Shown: positions 17,996-26,536, counted from the stretch's first letter. The stretch is DNA of 64,000 bases from Kiloniella laminariae (GCF_027214005.1 NZ_JAPWGY010000002.1:124001-188000), one strand, 5' to 3'. Numbers and translations: made by a program. Notes: a model not told the origin generated them from the sequence alone.

Positions 17996-18781
17996 ATGAC
18001 AAACACAACACCCCTGATTGAAGTCAACGATCTGGTCAAACACTTCGGACTGGTGATCGCCCTCAATGGTATTTCTCTCTCCGTCAGCCCTGGCGAAGTA
18101 CTCTGCCTCCTTGGTGATAACGGCGCGGGAAAATCCACCCTGATCAAAACCCTTTCGGGGGTTCACAAGCCTACAGGCGGAGAATTCAAGGTAGAGGGCA
18201 GGCCTGTAAACTTTGACTCTCCCCGCGAAGCCCTTGATGCCGGTATTGCCACCGTCTACCAGGATCTGGCTATGATCCCCCTGATGTCAATTACCCGGAA
18301 TTTCTTCATGGGTCGTGAACCTCTCAAGGGATTTGGCCCCTTCAAGTCAATTGATTTTGATCACGCCAACAAGGTGACCCGTGAAGAGATGCTCAAGATC
18401 GGCATTGATATCCGTGATCCGCAACAGGCAGTAGGAACCCTCTCGGGTGGGGAACGTCAATGTGTTGCCATCGCCCGCGCGGTTTATTTTGGTGCCAAGG
18501 TTCTCATTTTGGACGAACCGACCTCAGCACTTGGTGTCGCCCAGACTTCCATGGTCCTGAAGTATATTCATCAGGTACGGCAAAAAGGGCTCGGGGTAAT
18601 CTTTATCACGCACAACGTCCGCCATGCCTATGCTGTCGGCAATCGCTTTACCGTGTTGAACCGCGGAAAAACACTCGGCACCTATAGCAAAGAGGAAATC
18701 GAAATCGATGCCCTCCAGAACCTGATGGCAGGAGGCAAGGAGCTGCAGGAGCTTTCGGATGAACTCGGAGGCATGATCTGA
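17996..18781 (+). CDS. CUT2-type ABC transporter ATP-binding protein (single NBD)
   Basis: ATPase of the sugar/polyol importer. At 261 residues it has one nucleotide-binding domain only, whereas RbsA/XylG-type partners usually carry two, so it probably functions as a homodimer. Walker A is [17 protein letters not shown], the signature [15 protein letters not shown], Walker [13 protein letters not shown], and the switch His is in [11 protein letters not shown]. The cysteine in the signature (RQCVA) is a minor variation. The start is 1 nt after the permease stop. The dehydrogenase gene follows with 43 nt between. Confidence 0.92.
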   Translation: MTNTTPLIEVNDLVKHFGLVIALNGISLSVSPGEVLCLLGDNGAGKSTLIKTLSGVHKPTGGEFKVEGRPVNFDSPREALDAGIATVYQDLAMIPLMSITRNFFMGREPLKGFGPFKSIDFDHANKVTREEMLKIGIDIRDPQQAVGTLSGGERQCVAIARAVYFGAKVLILDEPTSALGVAQTSMVLKYIHQVRQKGLGVIFITHNVRHAYAVGNRFTVLNRGKTLGTYSKEEIEIDALQNLMAGGKELQELSDELGGMI

Positions 18782-18824
18782 GAGTCAAATGGTACTGGGC
18801 AGCAGCTTTTTAAGGAACCGGAGT

Positions 18825-19961
18825 ATGGATAGTATCGGAGTAGGCCTGATCGGAACGGGCTATATGGGCAAGTGCCATGCAACTGCATGGGGCGGCGTCA
18901 AAGCCCGCTTTGCATCCGTCATCCGCCCTCGACTGGAGGTCCTTTGCGATGCAAATGAGGACGTCGCCAGGGATTGTGCCAGCGCTTTTGGCTTTTTATC
19001 CAGTACCACTGACTGGCGCGATCTCATCAATAATCCCGCCATTGATGTCATTTCGATTACCACCCCCAACGGCCTGCATCCGGAAATTGCCATTGCCGCG
19101 CTGGAAGCAGGAAAACATGTCTGGTGTGAAAAGCCGATGGGCCTGACATTGGGACATGCAGCAGATATGACAAAAGCCGCCGAGAAGGCCGCGCTTTCTG
19201 GTGTAAAATCCCAACTCGGTTATAACTATGTACACAATCCTGCAATCCTGCATGCAAAGAAACTGATAGATGACGGGGCTATTGGTCGGATTATCCACTT
19301 TCGGGGTCAGGTCGACGAAGATTACATGGCCGATCCCCAGCTTCCCTGGACCTGGCGCTGTAAAATTGAAAACGGCGGACTGGGTACTCTTGGTGATCTT
19401 ACCTGCCATCTCATCAGTCTGGCACATTTTCTGATCGGGGATATTGCCCGGGTTCTGGCCGATCAGGACACCGTTCACAAAGAACGCCCCCTGCCCGGTG
19501 GCAAAACAGGCGAAACCGGAACAGTGGAAAACGAAGATATGGCCCAAGCCATCATTCGTTTCGGTAATGGCACCAGCGGGCTGGTCAGCTCCAGTCGGGT
19601 GGCCTGGGGCCGCAAGAGCATGATCCGCATGGAGATCCATGGCGACAAAGGCATGATCGTTTTTGATCAGGAACGCATGAATGAGCTGGAACTTTTTCAA
19701 GCAACTGGCGATAAAGCCACCAGAGGATTTACCCGTATTCTCACCGGACCGGAGCACTCTCCTTATCGGGAATTTTGCCCGGCAGCCGGGCATCAGCTCG
19801 GTTTCAATGAGCTTAAGATCATCGAGGCGGCTCAACTTCTTGATTCTATCGCTGGTAAAGGGTCTAACTGGCCTGACTTTGCTGCAGGACAAAAGATAGA
19901 GCGGGTTATCCACGGAATTGCTATCTCAGCTACCAAAGGGCAGTGGGTGGAAACATCCTGA
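18825..19961 (+). CDS. Gfo/Idh/MocA family NAD(P)-dependent oxidoreductase
   Basis: Rossmann-fold sugar/polyol dehydrogenase, 378 residues. Begins MDSIGVGLIGTGYMGKCHA with the GxGxxG nucleotide loop; the ISITTPNGLHPEIAIAALEAGKHVWCEKPMGLT block holds the EKP lysine of the family. Downstream the GDLTCHLISLAHFLIG segment carries the catalytic-region His. Start: ATG 18825 follows an AAGGAACCGGAG site; the frame extends upstream to 18789 without support. As last gene of the TIM-barrel/CUT2 operon it probably oxidises the imported polyol, for example an inositol isomer or related cyclitol, before isomerisation. The specific substrate is not recognisable from sequence. Confidence 0.88.
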   Translation: MDSIGVGLIGTGYMGKCHATAWGGVKARFASVIRPRLEVLCDANEDVARDCASAFGFLSSTTDWRDLINNPAIDVISITTPNGLHPEIAIAALEAGKHVWCEKPMGLTLGHAADMTKAAEKAALSGVKSQLGYNYVHNPAILHAKKLIDDGAIGRIIHFRGQVDEDYMADPQLPWTWRCKIENGGLGTLGDLTCHLISLAHFLIGDIARVLADQDTVHKERPLPGGKTGETGTVENEDMAQAIIRFGNGTSGLVSSSRVAWGRKSMIRMEIHGDKGMIVFDQERMNELELFQATGDKATRGFTRILTGPEHSPYREFCPAAGHQLGFNELKIIEAAQLLDSIAGKGSNWPDFAAGQKIERVIHGIAISATKGQWVETS

Positions 19962-20083
19962 TCGGGTTGCTGGATATTCTCTTTCCAGCCCCCAATTTTC
20001 CCCTTGGGAAAAGTGGAAGCCCACTTCGCTATTTACAGTAAAGAATCAAGCTAAAAAATTTCAAAAAAGATGAAAACTCCCCT

Positions 20084-20111
20084 CTTGATATCATGTTTCC
20101 CCTACCTAGAT
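20084..20111 (+). promoter_or_regulatory. Putative RpoH (heat-shock sigma factor) promoter
   Basis: CTTGAT at 20084-20089, 15-nt spacer, CCTAGAT at 20105-20111. This resembles alphaproteobacterial RpoH promoters (CTTGAA with CCTATAT-like -10) and leaves a leader of about 90 nt before the hsp20 ATG. An alternative reading as sigma-70 TTGATA/TAGATT with 16-nt spacing overlaps it. Confidence 0.6.
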
Positions 20112-20117
20112 TTTAGA

Positions 20118-20210
20118 TATCGGGTGCTTGATAAAGGCCCGACATCAAGACCCTAAGAGACTTTTCCTAGGGTTCTAGATCGTGTTTACATTGCTTTTGG
20201 AGGATGTTCC
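20118..20210 (+). ncRNA. ROSE-like RNA thermometer in the hsp20 leader
   Basis: The leader forms successive hairpins. The first is GGGTGCTTGAT paired with ATCAAGACCC (20122-20153, one bulged G). The second is ACCCTA with TAGGGT (20150-20173), partly exclusive with the first. The 3' hairpin at 20187-20206 pairs ACATTGCT with GGAGGATGT, so the Shine-Dalgarno GGAGGA is sequestered opposite TTGCT. The TTGCT/GGAGGA pairing next to the start codon is the conserved core of ROSE elements of alphaproteobacterial small heat-shock genes. Size and location fit. Structure is inferred by eye. Confidence 0.75.
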
Positions 20211-20705
20211 ATGACTAGGTACGACTTTACCCCCCTGTTCCATTCCACCGTCGGATTTGACCGACTGGCAAGAATGATCGACTCAGCTCTGGAAACAGCT
20301 GACTCGTCCCAGAATTACCCCCTGTACAATATTGAGGCTGATGGTGAAGACCGCTATCGCATCAGTATCGCCGCTGCCGGTTTTTCTGAAGAAGAGCTCA
20401 CCATTGAAACGAACGAGCAAACCCTGACAATCTCGGGGCAGAAATCGGAAAAAACACCCGAAACACTTTTCCTTCACCGGGGAATTGCAAATCGGGATTT
20501 TGTAAGGAAATTCCAGCTGGCAGACCATGTCAAAGTGACGGGTGCAAATCTGGTAAACGGTCTCTTGACCATTGATCTTGTTCGAGAAATTCCTGAAGAG
20601 AAAAAACCACGAACGATCGAGATCAGGAAATCGGCCCCAAAAACCCTGATCGCCAAGGCAAAACAGCTGATCGAAGGTGAAAAGAAAAACAAACCTGCCG
20701 CTTAA
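20211..20705 (+). CDS. Hsp20/alpha-crystallin family small heat-shock protein (IbpA-like)
   Basis: ATP-independent holdase chaperone that binds unfolding proteins in the cytoplasm. The 164-residue protein has an IbpA-type N-terminus (YDFTPLFHSTVGFDRLARMID), an alpha-crystallin domain at about residues 38-130 beginning PLYNIEADGEDRYRISIAAAGF with the ELTIETNEQTLTISGQK strand pair and a GIANRDFVRKFQLADHV segment, and the usual A-x-x-x-NGLLTIDL motif (GANLVNGLLTIDL). The C-terminal tail is lysine-rich. Expression is likely heat-controlled twice: by an RpoH-type promoter and by a ROSE-like leader hiding the ribosome site. Monocistronic, with a strong terminator. Confidence 0.95.
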   Translation: MTRYDFTPLFHSTVGFDRLARMIDSALETADSSQNYPLYNIEADGEDRYRISIAAAGFSEEELTIETNEQTLTISGQKSEKTPETLFLHRGIANRDFVRKFQLADHVKVTGANLVNGLLTIDLVREIPEEKKPRTIEIRKSAPKTLIAKAKQLIEGEKKNKPAA

Positions 20706-20711
20706 TCGCCC

Positions 20712-20739
20712 ACAAGGGCCGGAGTACTCCGGCCCTTGT
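20712..20739 (+). terminator. Strong palindromic terminator after hsp20
   Basis: Perfect 28-bp palindrome (14-bp arms, core GGAGTACTCC) starting 7 nt after the hsp20 stop. GC-rich stem with a following T-rich stretch. It may act in both directions, but the rpiR gene also ends nearby (20784), so it could serve both convergent transcripts. Confidence 0.8.
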
Positions 20740-20783
20740 CCTCTTGTCTATCTGGGGAAGCCACTTGAAGAGCTCGCCACTAT

Positions 20784-21617
20784 CTATTTCTGTAGCTCGC
20801 GCCCCAGCGCAACAACAAGCGTAAGCGCCAGAGTCATGGTCGCACTCAATGACCGGAAGGCGTGAACCTCCACCTCTTCAACCTCAAGAGAGACATCCGA
20901 ATTCTGACTTAAGGGACTGAGCAGACCATCACTGATCGAGACAACAGGGATGGCTTTTTCCCGGGTCTCCTTGACCAGTTGAATCACTTCGGGGGAATAG
21001 CTTTTGAAGCTGATTGCCAAAAGAGCATCTCCTGACCGGATTGAATGCCCTTGCTGGAAAAACATTCCCCCATTGCCATCCACCAGAACGCAACGTTTAT
21101 CCAGCTGGGCAAAGGCATAAGCCAGATAACTCGCGACCGGAAAAGCGCGGCGTTGGGCAGCCAGATAGATCACATCAGCCTTGCCGAGAATTTTGATCGC
21201 CGCCTCGAACTGATCGGGATCGACCACATCCCGCAAATTTTTCAGCGCGGCAATCCCGCCATCAATAAAATCATCCAGAACGATGTTGCGGGGCGCACCA
21301 TCCTGATCATGCTCATTGCGAAAAGAACGGATCCGGTCTTTATAGTTGGTCCCGCTCTCGACCAGATAACTGCGAAATACCCTTTGCATCTCGCTGAAAC
21401 CTGAATAGCCAAACGCTTTGGCAAAGCGGATCAGGCTGGAAGGTTGGACCGAGGCGCGTTCAGCAATCCCGGAAACGGTCTCCAGCGCCATGTCGTTGGG
21501 ATTATCAAGCGCATATTCGGCTATCTGTTTAAGCCGCTTGCTGAGCCCCTCATGTTTTTCAGCCAGTTCATTACGCAGCTCTTCATAGCTCGCCGGAGGA
21601 ATAGTCGGAACAGTCAT
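20784..21617 (-). CDS. iolR: RpiR/MurR family transcriptional regulator, probable IolR
   Basis: 277-residue regulator with an N-terminal HTH_6 domain (about residues 10-85, containing MALETVSGIAERASVQPSSLIRFAKAFGYSGFSEMQ) and a C-terminal SIS sugar-phosphate isomerase domain (about 125-260) that would bind a phosphorylated effector. The N-terminal layout resembles the RpiR-type inositol repressor IolR of rhizobia, in contrast to the DeoR-type IolR of Bacillus. GAGG precedes the ATG. A perfect GGAA-N6-TTCC palindrome (21670-21683) lies about 53 nt upstream of its start, implying autoregulation, and related palindromes precede the CUT2 operon, the Afu-type transporter and iolG. The family is certain; the IolR name is inferred. 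Confidence 0.82.
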   Translation of the reverse strand: MTVPTIPPASYEELRNELAEKHEGLSKRLKQIAEYALDNPNDMALETVSGIAERASVQPSSLIRFAKAFGYSGFSEMQRVFRSYLVESGTNYKDRIRSFRNEHDQDGAPRNIVLDDFIDGGIAALKNLRDVVDPDQFEAAIKILGKADVIYLAAQRRAFPVASYLAYAFAQLDKRCVLVDGNGGMFFQQGHSIRSGDALLAISFKSYSPEVIQLVKETREKAIPVVSISDGLLSPLSQNSDVSLEVEEVEVHAFRSLSATMTLALTLVVALGRELQK

Positions 21618-21669
21618 ACAAGCCTCATGATTTTCTTCTGCTCAAGGAATAGCAGACTACAAGAAAAAT

Positions 21670-21683
21670 GGAATAAAAATTCC
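21670..21683. promoter_or_regulatory. IolR-like operator GGAA-N6-TTCC (exact match)
   Basis: GGAATAAAAATTCC is an exact match to the GGAA-N6-TTCC motif reported for Sinorhizobium IolR. It lies in the 107-nt gap upstream of the rpiR gene. Likely autoregulatory site. Confidence 0.65.
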
Positions 21684-21724
21684 GTTTCGAGAATACACAG
21701 ACCAATTCTACTCCTGAGACCCGC

Positions 21725-22459
21725 CTAAAGGATGATGATTTCACCGGCAGAGGCTACTCTTACGTTATCCGTCTCGGCGACAATCGCTTCAACCTGACCG
21801 ATAAGATCATCCCGAATATGATACAAGCGCATTAAGGGGATGGTCATCTCAACGGCAATTTTCAGGCAAGACCTGGCATCAAAATGTCCCGGCTCCAGGT
21901 TTTCCGGTCCATCGGCCCAGCTTTCCTGAAACACAAGGTCTGCCCCCTTCATCAACTCAAGGCTCGCTTTTGTCGCAGCACCATCACCACTGTAAAACAG
22001 GCTTTTCCCTGCCGCATCCAGCCGAATGGCATGGTTGATCACAGAATGGGCTGTTGGCGCAATTCGGCACTGCATGGGGCCTATCGTTCTGCACGTCCTC
22101 ACATCATGCCACCGGACAGGAAAAGGACAAGCCTCAGGGCGCGGCCAGAGGCCAAAATCCAAGGCAGCTTTCAGACGTTCGACACCCTGCGGTAAACAGT
22201 AGATATCCAGGGCTTTTGTCCGCCCTCGGCTCTCAAGCTGGTTAGCCAAAGGTCCAAGCCCGGCACAGTGATCCGAATGCAGATGCGTAATATAAATGGC
22301 ATCAATCGTATCCGGTGACAGATCCCGGCTCCAGAGTTGCTGAGGCACCGTAGGACCACAGTCAATCAACAGGCAAAACCCCTCTTCCCTGACCAGGACA
22401 GAAGCATTCGGATCACGGGGAGAAAAAGCCTCTCCCGCTCCAAGAACATCGATTTCCAT
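21725..22459 (-). CDS. MBL-fold metallohydrolase coupled to an ABC transporter
   Basis: Metallo-beta-lactamase-fold hydrolase of the RNase Z/PhnP-like branch, 244 residues. The zinc motif THLHSDHCAGL (HxHxDH) is intact; a later HSVINHAIRL segment, SGDGA and a distal HIRDD segment supply further candidate ligands. No signal peptide is seen, so it should act in the cytoplasm. Its ATG lies 3 nt past the stop of the transporter permease, with GGGGTATAG as ribosome site, so it is the last gene of the LacI-controlled transporter operon and likely acts on the imported compound. Family members include phosphodiesterases (PhnP, RNase Z), making a phosphodiester substrate plausible. No closer relative is recognised. 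Confidence 0.83.
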   Translation of the reverse strand: MEIDVLGAGEAFSPRDPNASVLVREEGFCLLIDCGPTVPQQLWSRDLSPDTIDAIYITHLHSDHCAGLGPLANQLESRGRTKALDIYCLPQGVERLKAALDFGLWPRPEACPFPVRWHDVRTCRTIGPMQCRIAPTAHSVINHAIRLDAAGKSLFYSGDGAATKASLELMKGADLVFQESWADGPENLEPGHFDARSCLKIAVEMTIPLMRLYHIRDDLIGQVEAIVAETDNVRVASAGEIIIL

Positions 22460-22462
22460 TAT

Positions 22463-23269
22463 CTATACCCCGATCTTGGAAACCACATTGGATTTCAGAA
22501 ATCTTTCGACAACCAGCATAAAACCGACCGAGGGAATCAGCAGGAACAACGCCGTAATCGACGCGATCTGATAGTTTCCTTCCATGCTTGCCGTGTACAT
22601 CATCAATGGCAGTGTCGTGATATCGGGCACCCCGACAAAGAAGGTCCCGGTAAATTCATCCAGTGAATTGAGGAAGACAAAAATCGCACTGGCCATAATG
22701 CCTGGCGCAGCAATTGGCAGACTGACCGTCCGAAAACTCAGCAAAGGAGAAGAACCAAGATCCCGTGCCGCCAGCTCCAGATCCCGGTCTACCGCTGAAA
22801 AAGCAGCTGTAGAGATCCAGACAGCATAAACCAACCCCTGAACCGAATGCACCATTACCACACCAAAGATCGTGCCATTCAGTCCTATGTCATAAAAGAT
22901 ACGCCCGATATTGATAAAGACCGCTACCGAAGGGAAGGCCTGTGGGATCAGAAAAGTCAACATGATCAGGGTTCGCACCGGCAGGGATCTTCTGGCCAGT
23001 GCATAGCCTGCAGGAATAGCCACCATAAGCGAGACCACAACTGTCCAGGCAGCAATATGAACCGAGGTCAAAAGGCTGTCTATGGCACCGGCCTGGGGCC
23101 TGAATACACGCTCCCAGTATTTAAAGCCCCAAACCGTAGGCAACTTGGCCGGAAAGAACCAGCTTTCGGTAAAGGCCCAGATCAGCATGTTGAGCAACGG
23201 TCCAAAAATCACCCAGGCAAACAGAGCAATAAGAAGGATATGCGGCAGGTTTTTAATCGAAAGGCGCAT
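22463..23269 (-). CDS. ABC transporter permease (Pot/Fbp-type, second subunit)
   Basis: Inner-membrane permease, 268 residues, about six membrane segments, with the EAA loop (ELAARDLGSSPLLSFRTVSLPIAAPGI) near residues 160-190. Resembles PotC/PhnV-like permeases that pair with a PotB-type partner. The ATG overlaps the stop of the preceding permease gene and has AAGGAGGG upstream, so translational coupling is near certain. It forms an importer with the neighbouring permease, binding protein and ATPase. Substrates of this family include polyamines, iron, 2-aminoethylphosphonate and various organophosphates, so sequence alone does not fix the cargo. Confidence 0.88.
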   Translation of the reverse strand: MRLSIKNLPHILLIALFAWVIFGPLLNMLIWAFTESWFFPAKLPTVWGFKYWERVFRPQAGAIDSLLTSVHIAAWTVVVSLMVAIPAGYALARRSLPVRTLIMLTFLIPQAFPSVAVFINIGRIFYDIGLNGTIFGVVMVHSVQGLVYAVWISTAAFSAVDRDLELAARDLGSSPLLSFRTVSLPIAAPGIMASAIFVFLNSLDEFTGTFFVGVPDITTLPLMMYTASMEGNYQIASITALFLLIPSVGFMLVVERFLKSNVVSKIGV

Positions 23270-24117
23270 CAGTTCTGCCCTCCTTCTTTTACAGCCTGTT
23301 TGAGGTAAATCCAGGCAACCGTGCCCGCCATGGCCATTGAAATGAAACCGAGAGCATTGGCTACGCCATAATCCGAATACCCATTGATGCGCCAGGCCAT
23401 ATCAACCGTCATCATGGTCGGCGTTCCGGTACCGATCATCATTGGAACAGACAGCACTGAGAGCATGGTTACAAAAGAAAGTATCAGAGAGACCATCAAT
23501 GTGGTCTTGATCTGTGGCACAATAATCTCCCCCAGTATACGCCAGGGAGACGCCCCCAGGTCGCGTCCTGCCTCGATCGTCGAACGATCCAGAGCAGCCA
23601 TCGCACCGCTTACCAGCAATGCTGCAAAAGCGGTCTGTTTCCAGACAAAAGCAATAATAATGCCTCGCCAATCAAGGTAACCAGAGGCCGTAAGGCCATC
23701 AATCAGTCCGATCGCCTCAAAAGAATTGTTCATAAAGCCGTTTTTGGCCAGAAAGGTACGCATCATCTGCCCGACAACAACAAACGGAATAAACAGGGGC
23801 CAGCGATAAAGCCATTTCAGAGCAGCAACCATCACCGGACGGCCACAAAGTGTAATGTATCCCCCGATACCTACGGAAATCAGCCCGACCAGCAAAGTCG
23901 CGACAGTCACGATCCCCACGGTATAAAGAACATCCTGTCCATAGAGCGAAAAGGCCTTGATAAAGTTGTCTATGCCGATCCGGGATGCCACTTCCCCGTC
24001 AGGCTCGATAACAAACGCACCGATTAACGATTTTCCCAACGGCCAAAGAAAAAGGCCTGCGACAAGAAAAAGCGCCGGTGCAACAAGTGTCATCGACACA
24101 AATCTGGACTCGCGCAT
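23269..24117 (-). CDS. ABC transporter permease (Pot/Fbp-type, first subunit)
   Basis: Inner-membrane permease, 282 residues, about six membrane segments. N-terminal SMTLVAPALFLVAGLFLWPLGKSLIGAF is the typical first helix of PotB-like permeases, and the EAA loop is IEAGRDLGASPWRILGEIIVPQIK at about residues 180-205. GAGG precedes the ATG at suitable spacing. It lies 73 nt after the binding-protein stop and overlaps the next permease by one base. Together they would form the heterodimeric channel of a LacI-controlled importer. Confidence 0.88.
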   Translation of the reverse strand: MRESRFVSMTLVAPALFLVAGLFLWPLGKSLIGAFVIEPDGEVASRIGIDNFIKAFSLYGQDVLYTVGIVTVATLLVGLISVGIGGYITLCGRPVMVAALKWLYRWPLFIPFVVVGQMMRTFLAKNGFMNNSFEAIGLIDGLTASGYLDWRGIIIAFVWKQTAFAALLVSGAMAALDRSTIEAGRDLGASPWRILGEIIVPQIKTTLMVSLILSFVTMLSVLSVPMMIGTGTPTMMTVDMAWRINGYSDYGVANALGFISMAMAGTVAWIYLKQAVKEGGQN

Positions 24118-24190
24118 GGAAACACCTCACTCAACGAACAGGACAAAGCCGAGGTGATGTCCTGACGACCTCACCTCGTTCTCAATTTAA

Positions 24191-25342
24191 TCAGTTACTT
24201 ACCTGAGCTTCATAAGCTTCGCGGATTTCATCCAGATGCTTAGCTACGGGAAAAGCCTTGCCCTTGGTCGCCAGATCTTCTGGGGTCACATCGACAAAAA
24301 GCTTGTTCCAGACAGAAGCATCCAGATCATCTTTCACATGCTCGGCATCAATACCGGGATACCAGGAAAACCGGCTGACAATCCCCTCGGCCTGTACGGT
24401 TGGGCTGGTTGCCAGCTCAATAAACTCCCGTGCCAGATCGCCATGAGCCGCCTTCTTTGGCACCACATAATACATCGGCTGCCCCGGCATTCCGGGACCA
24501 ATCAGCTTCAGCTTGGTATTGGGATCAAGCTTGCCTTCATCCCGCCACTGATAAAACATATCAACCCAGACTGGCCCCATGGCAATTTCACCCCGTCCCA
24601 GCATATCAAGCGTTCCCGCATTCCCTGGTGTGAAGGTGACGTTTTCATTAAATTGCTTCAGGCGCGCCAAGGCAGGTTCCCAGGTCTGGGCGGTTCCAGC
24701 ATCATACCCGGCTATAATTTTTTCACCTTCCGGGGCAAAATTATAGATCCAGCCAGTGACAAAACTGACTCCGGACATTCCATTCTTAATGCCGTTATAC
24801 CCAAACTGCCCCGGATGTTCTCCGGCCCAGGCTTCCAACTCGTCATAACTCGAAGGGGCGTCCTTGACCAACAGCGGATTATAGGCGATGGCTGTCTGGC
24901 TGTGGAACATCGGAATTACATATCCGCTCACATCCGCCCCAAGCGCATTGACCGAACTGTCCCGGGTTGCCAGCTTCCCGGTAGAGATCTCGTCCTTGTA
25001 GCGCGCCAGCAACCCTTCTTCGACCAGTTCTCCCGCTTTGAGCTGATGTACAACGGCAACATCAATATCCCAGCTGTCCTGATCTTTCTGAGCTGATAGC
25101 TTTTCGTAAATCGCCTGACTTCCGGCAGAACCTGCACCGGTTGAAACCGCCCGGACTTTAACTCCGGGGTGGCTTTCCTCAAATTTTGGTCCCAGATAAT
25201 CAGTCACGTAATCGAGCATATTCTGTGCCCCGGCGGTGACAACATTTAGGACAACCTCTTCTGCCTGAGCTGGCACAACAGCCCAGACAGATCCCCCCAG
25301 AACCAGCGCACTTGACCAGTTTTTGAAAACATTCTTCTTCAT
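24191..25342 (-). CDS. ABC transporter extracellular solute-binding protein
   Basis: Periplasmic binding protein of the PotD/AfuA-like solute-binding class, 383 residues, with a signal peptide (MKKNVFKNWSSALVLGGSVWAVVPAQAEE; cleavage probably after AQA). The body shows VVTAGAQNMLDYVTDYLGPKFEESHPG, a typical opening for this class, and later IAYNPLLVKDAPSSYDELEAW and EIAMGPVWVDMFYQW, which line the ligand cleft in relatives. An AGGAGA site precedes the ATG. Order in the operon is ATPase, binding protein, permease, permease, MBL hydrolase. Ligand unknown; phosphate-ester or polyamine-type compounds are both possible. Confidence 0.88.
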   Translation of the reverse strand: MKKNVFKNWSSALVLGGSVWAVVPAQAEEVVLNVVTAGAQNMLDYVTDYLGPKFEESHPGVKVRAVSTGAGSAGSQAIYEKLSAQKDQDSWDIDVAVVHQLKAGELVEEGLLARYKDEISTGKLATRDSSVNALGADVSGYVIPMFHSQTAIAYNPLLVKDAPSSYDELEAWAGEHPGQFGYNGIKNGMSGVSFVTGWIYNFAPEGEKIIAGYDAGTAQTWEPALARLKQFNENVTFTPGNAGTLDMLGRGEIAMGPVWVDMFYQWRDEGKLDPNTKLKLIGPGMPGQPMYYVVPKKAAHGDLAREFIELATSPTVQAEGIVSRFSWYPGIDAEHVKDDLDASVWNKLFVDVTPEDLATKGKAFPVAKHLDEIREAYEAQVSN

Positions 25343-25429
25343 AACTGTCTCCTGTAATCATAAGCGAGAGTTGATATAGGTGTTACAAGTCCTGCTCTTC
25401 GTTGACTTATCCCGAGCAAGTTCAGTGAA

Positions 25430-26503
25430 TCAGGCCGCAAAAAGATGCACCCGATGTGTAGGAATCTCGAGATGGACCATTGCGCCCTGTCCAAAAGCAG
25501 CCCCGTGATCAACGAGAAAAGTTTGTTCGCCGACCCGAACCGCATGTCGATAAAAACCGCCAGGATAAGTAATCTGCTCAACTTTTCCCTTGAGGACAAA
25601 ACTGTTCTCGGCTGGTTGGGTGCCTGCTTCCACCAGCATGGCTGCTTCACTGCGGAAGAAAAGCGTGCCCTTCCCTGCTGGCGCCGATAGCCCGTTTTCC
25701 TCTCCCGACTTCAAAGCAACGGGCTCCCCATAAACCGAGCTGATCTGACAGCCGTTTTTGTCTTTACGCCACTCCACCGAGATCTGATTGTCCGCCCCCA
25801 TGAAGTCAGCGACAAATGCTGTAGCAGGACGATTATAAAGCTCCTCCGGAGAACCGATCTGCTCGATCTTCCCCTTGTTCATCACCACGATCCGGTCAGC
25901 CATCACCATGGCCTCTTCGCGATCGTGGGTGACCATAACAGCGGTAATACCCAGGCGGTTCTGAATTGCCTTGATCTCATGACGTACGTGCTGGCGAATA
26001 CGCGCATCAAGGTTGGAAAGGGGTTCATCCAGCAACAGCAATGAAGGGTTCACTGCCAGAGCCCGTCCCAAAGCTACACGTTGCCGCTGTCCACCGGAAA
26101 GGTTTGCCACCAGGCGATCGCCAAATTCGGAAAGGCCAAGAAGATCAAGGGTATCGGAAACTGTTTTTGTGATTTCAGCTTTACTTTTTTTGCGCAACCT
26201 CAACCCATAGGCAATATTTTCAAAAGCCGTCATATGCGGCCAGAGCGCATAGGACTGAAAGACCATTGCCGTATCGCGCTTTTCAGGCGGTTGAAAGGTT
26301 ATATCCTCGCCTTCCAGCCTGATTTGTCCCTTTTCTGCTTCGATAAAGCCGGAGATTGTTCGTAACAAGGTTGTCTTGCCACAGCCCGATGCCCCTAACA
26401 GGGCCACCAGTTCTCCCTTCTCTACAGACAAGGATGTTCCATGAAGCACACGGACTGCCCCATACGATACCGACAGATTTTCAATTTGCAGAAAAACACT
26501 CAT
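25430..26503 (-). CDS. ABC transporter ATP-binding protein (PotA/FbpC-like)
   Basis: ATPase subunit, 357 residues. Walker A GASGCGKTTLLRTISGF, signature NLSGGQRQRVALGRAL, Walker B LLLLDEPLSNLD and the H-loop MVTHDREEAM are all intact. A C-terminal TOBE domain (about 280-355) follows, as in PotA, FbpC and 2-aminoethylphosphonate ATPases. It is the first gene of the operon; upstream are two identical LacI-type palindromes (26537 and 26654), so this promoter is probably the LacI target. The ribosome site (GGGGCGGTCGG) is moderate. Confidence 0.92.
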   Translation of the reverse strand: MSVFLQIENLSVSYGAVRVLHGTSLSVEKGELVALLGASGCGKTTLLRTISGFIEAEKGQIRLEGEDITFQPPEKRDTAMVFQSYALWPHMTAFENIAYGLRLRKKSKAEITKTVSDTLDLLGLSEFGDRLVANLSGGQRQRVALGRALAVNPSLLLLDEPLSNLDARIRQHVRHEIKAIQNRLGITAVMVTHDREEAMVMADRIVVMNKGKIEQIGSPEELYNRPATAFVADFMGADNQISVEWRKDKNGCQISSVYGEPVALKSGEENGLSAPAGKGTLFFRSEAAMLVEAGTQPAENSFVLKGKVEQITYPGGFYRHAVRVGEQTFLVDHGAAFGQGAMVHLEIPTHRVHLFAA

Positions 26504-26536
26504 TCCGACCGCCCCAGTTTACGCAAACACCTTCAC

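Noticed and set aside
18996-19913. 305-residue frame antisense to the Gfo/Idh/MocA gene
   Set aside because: Overlaps fully with a well-supported dehydrogenase and carries no recognisable domain.
20099-20106. CCCCTACC as -10 of an E. coli-type sigma-32 promoter for hsp20
   Set aside because: Spacing to CTTGAT would be only 9 nt, too short; the CCTAGAT at 20105 with 15-nt spacing fits better.
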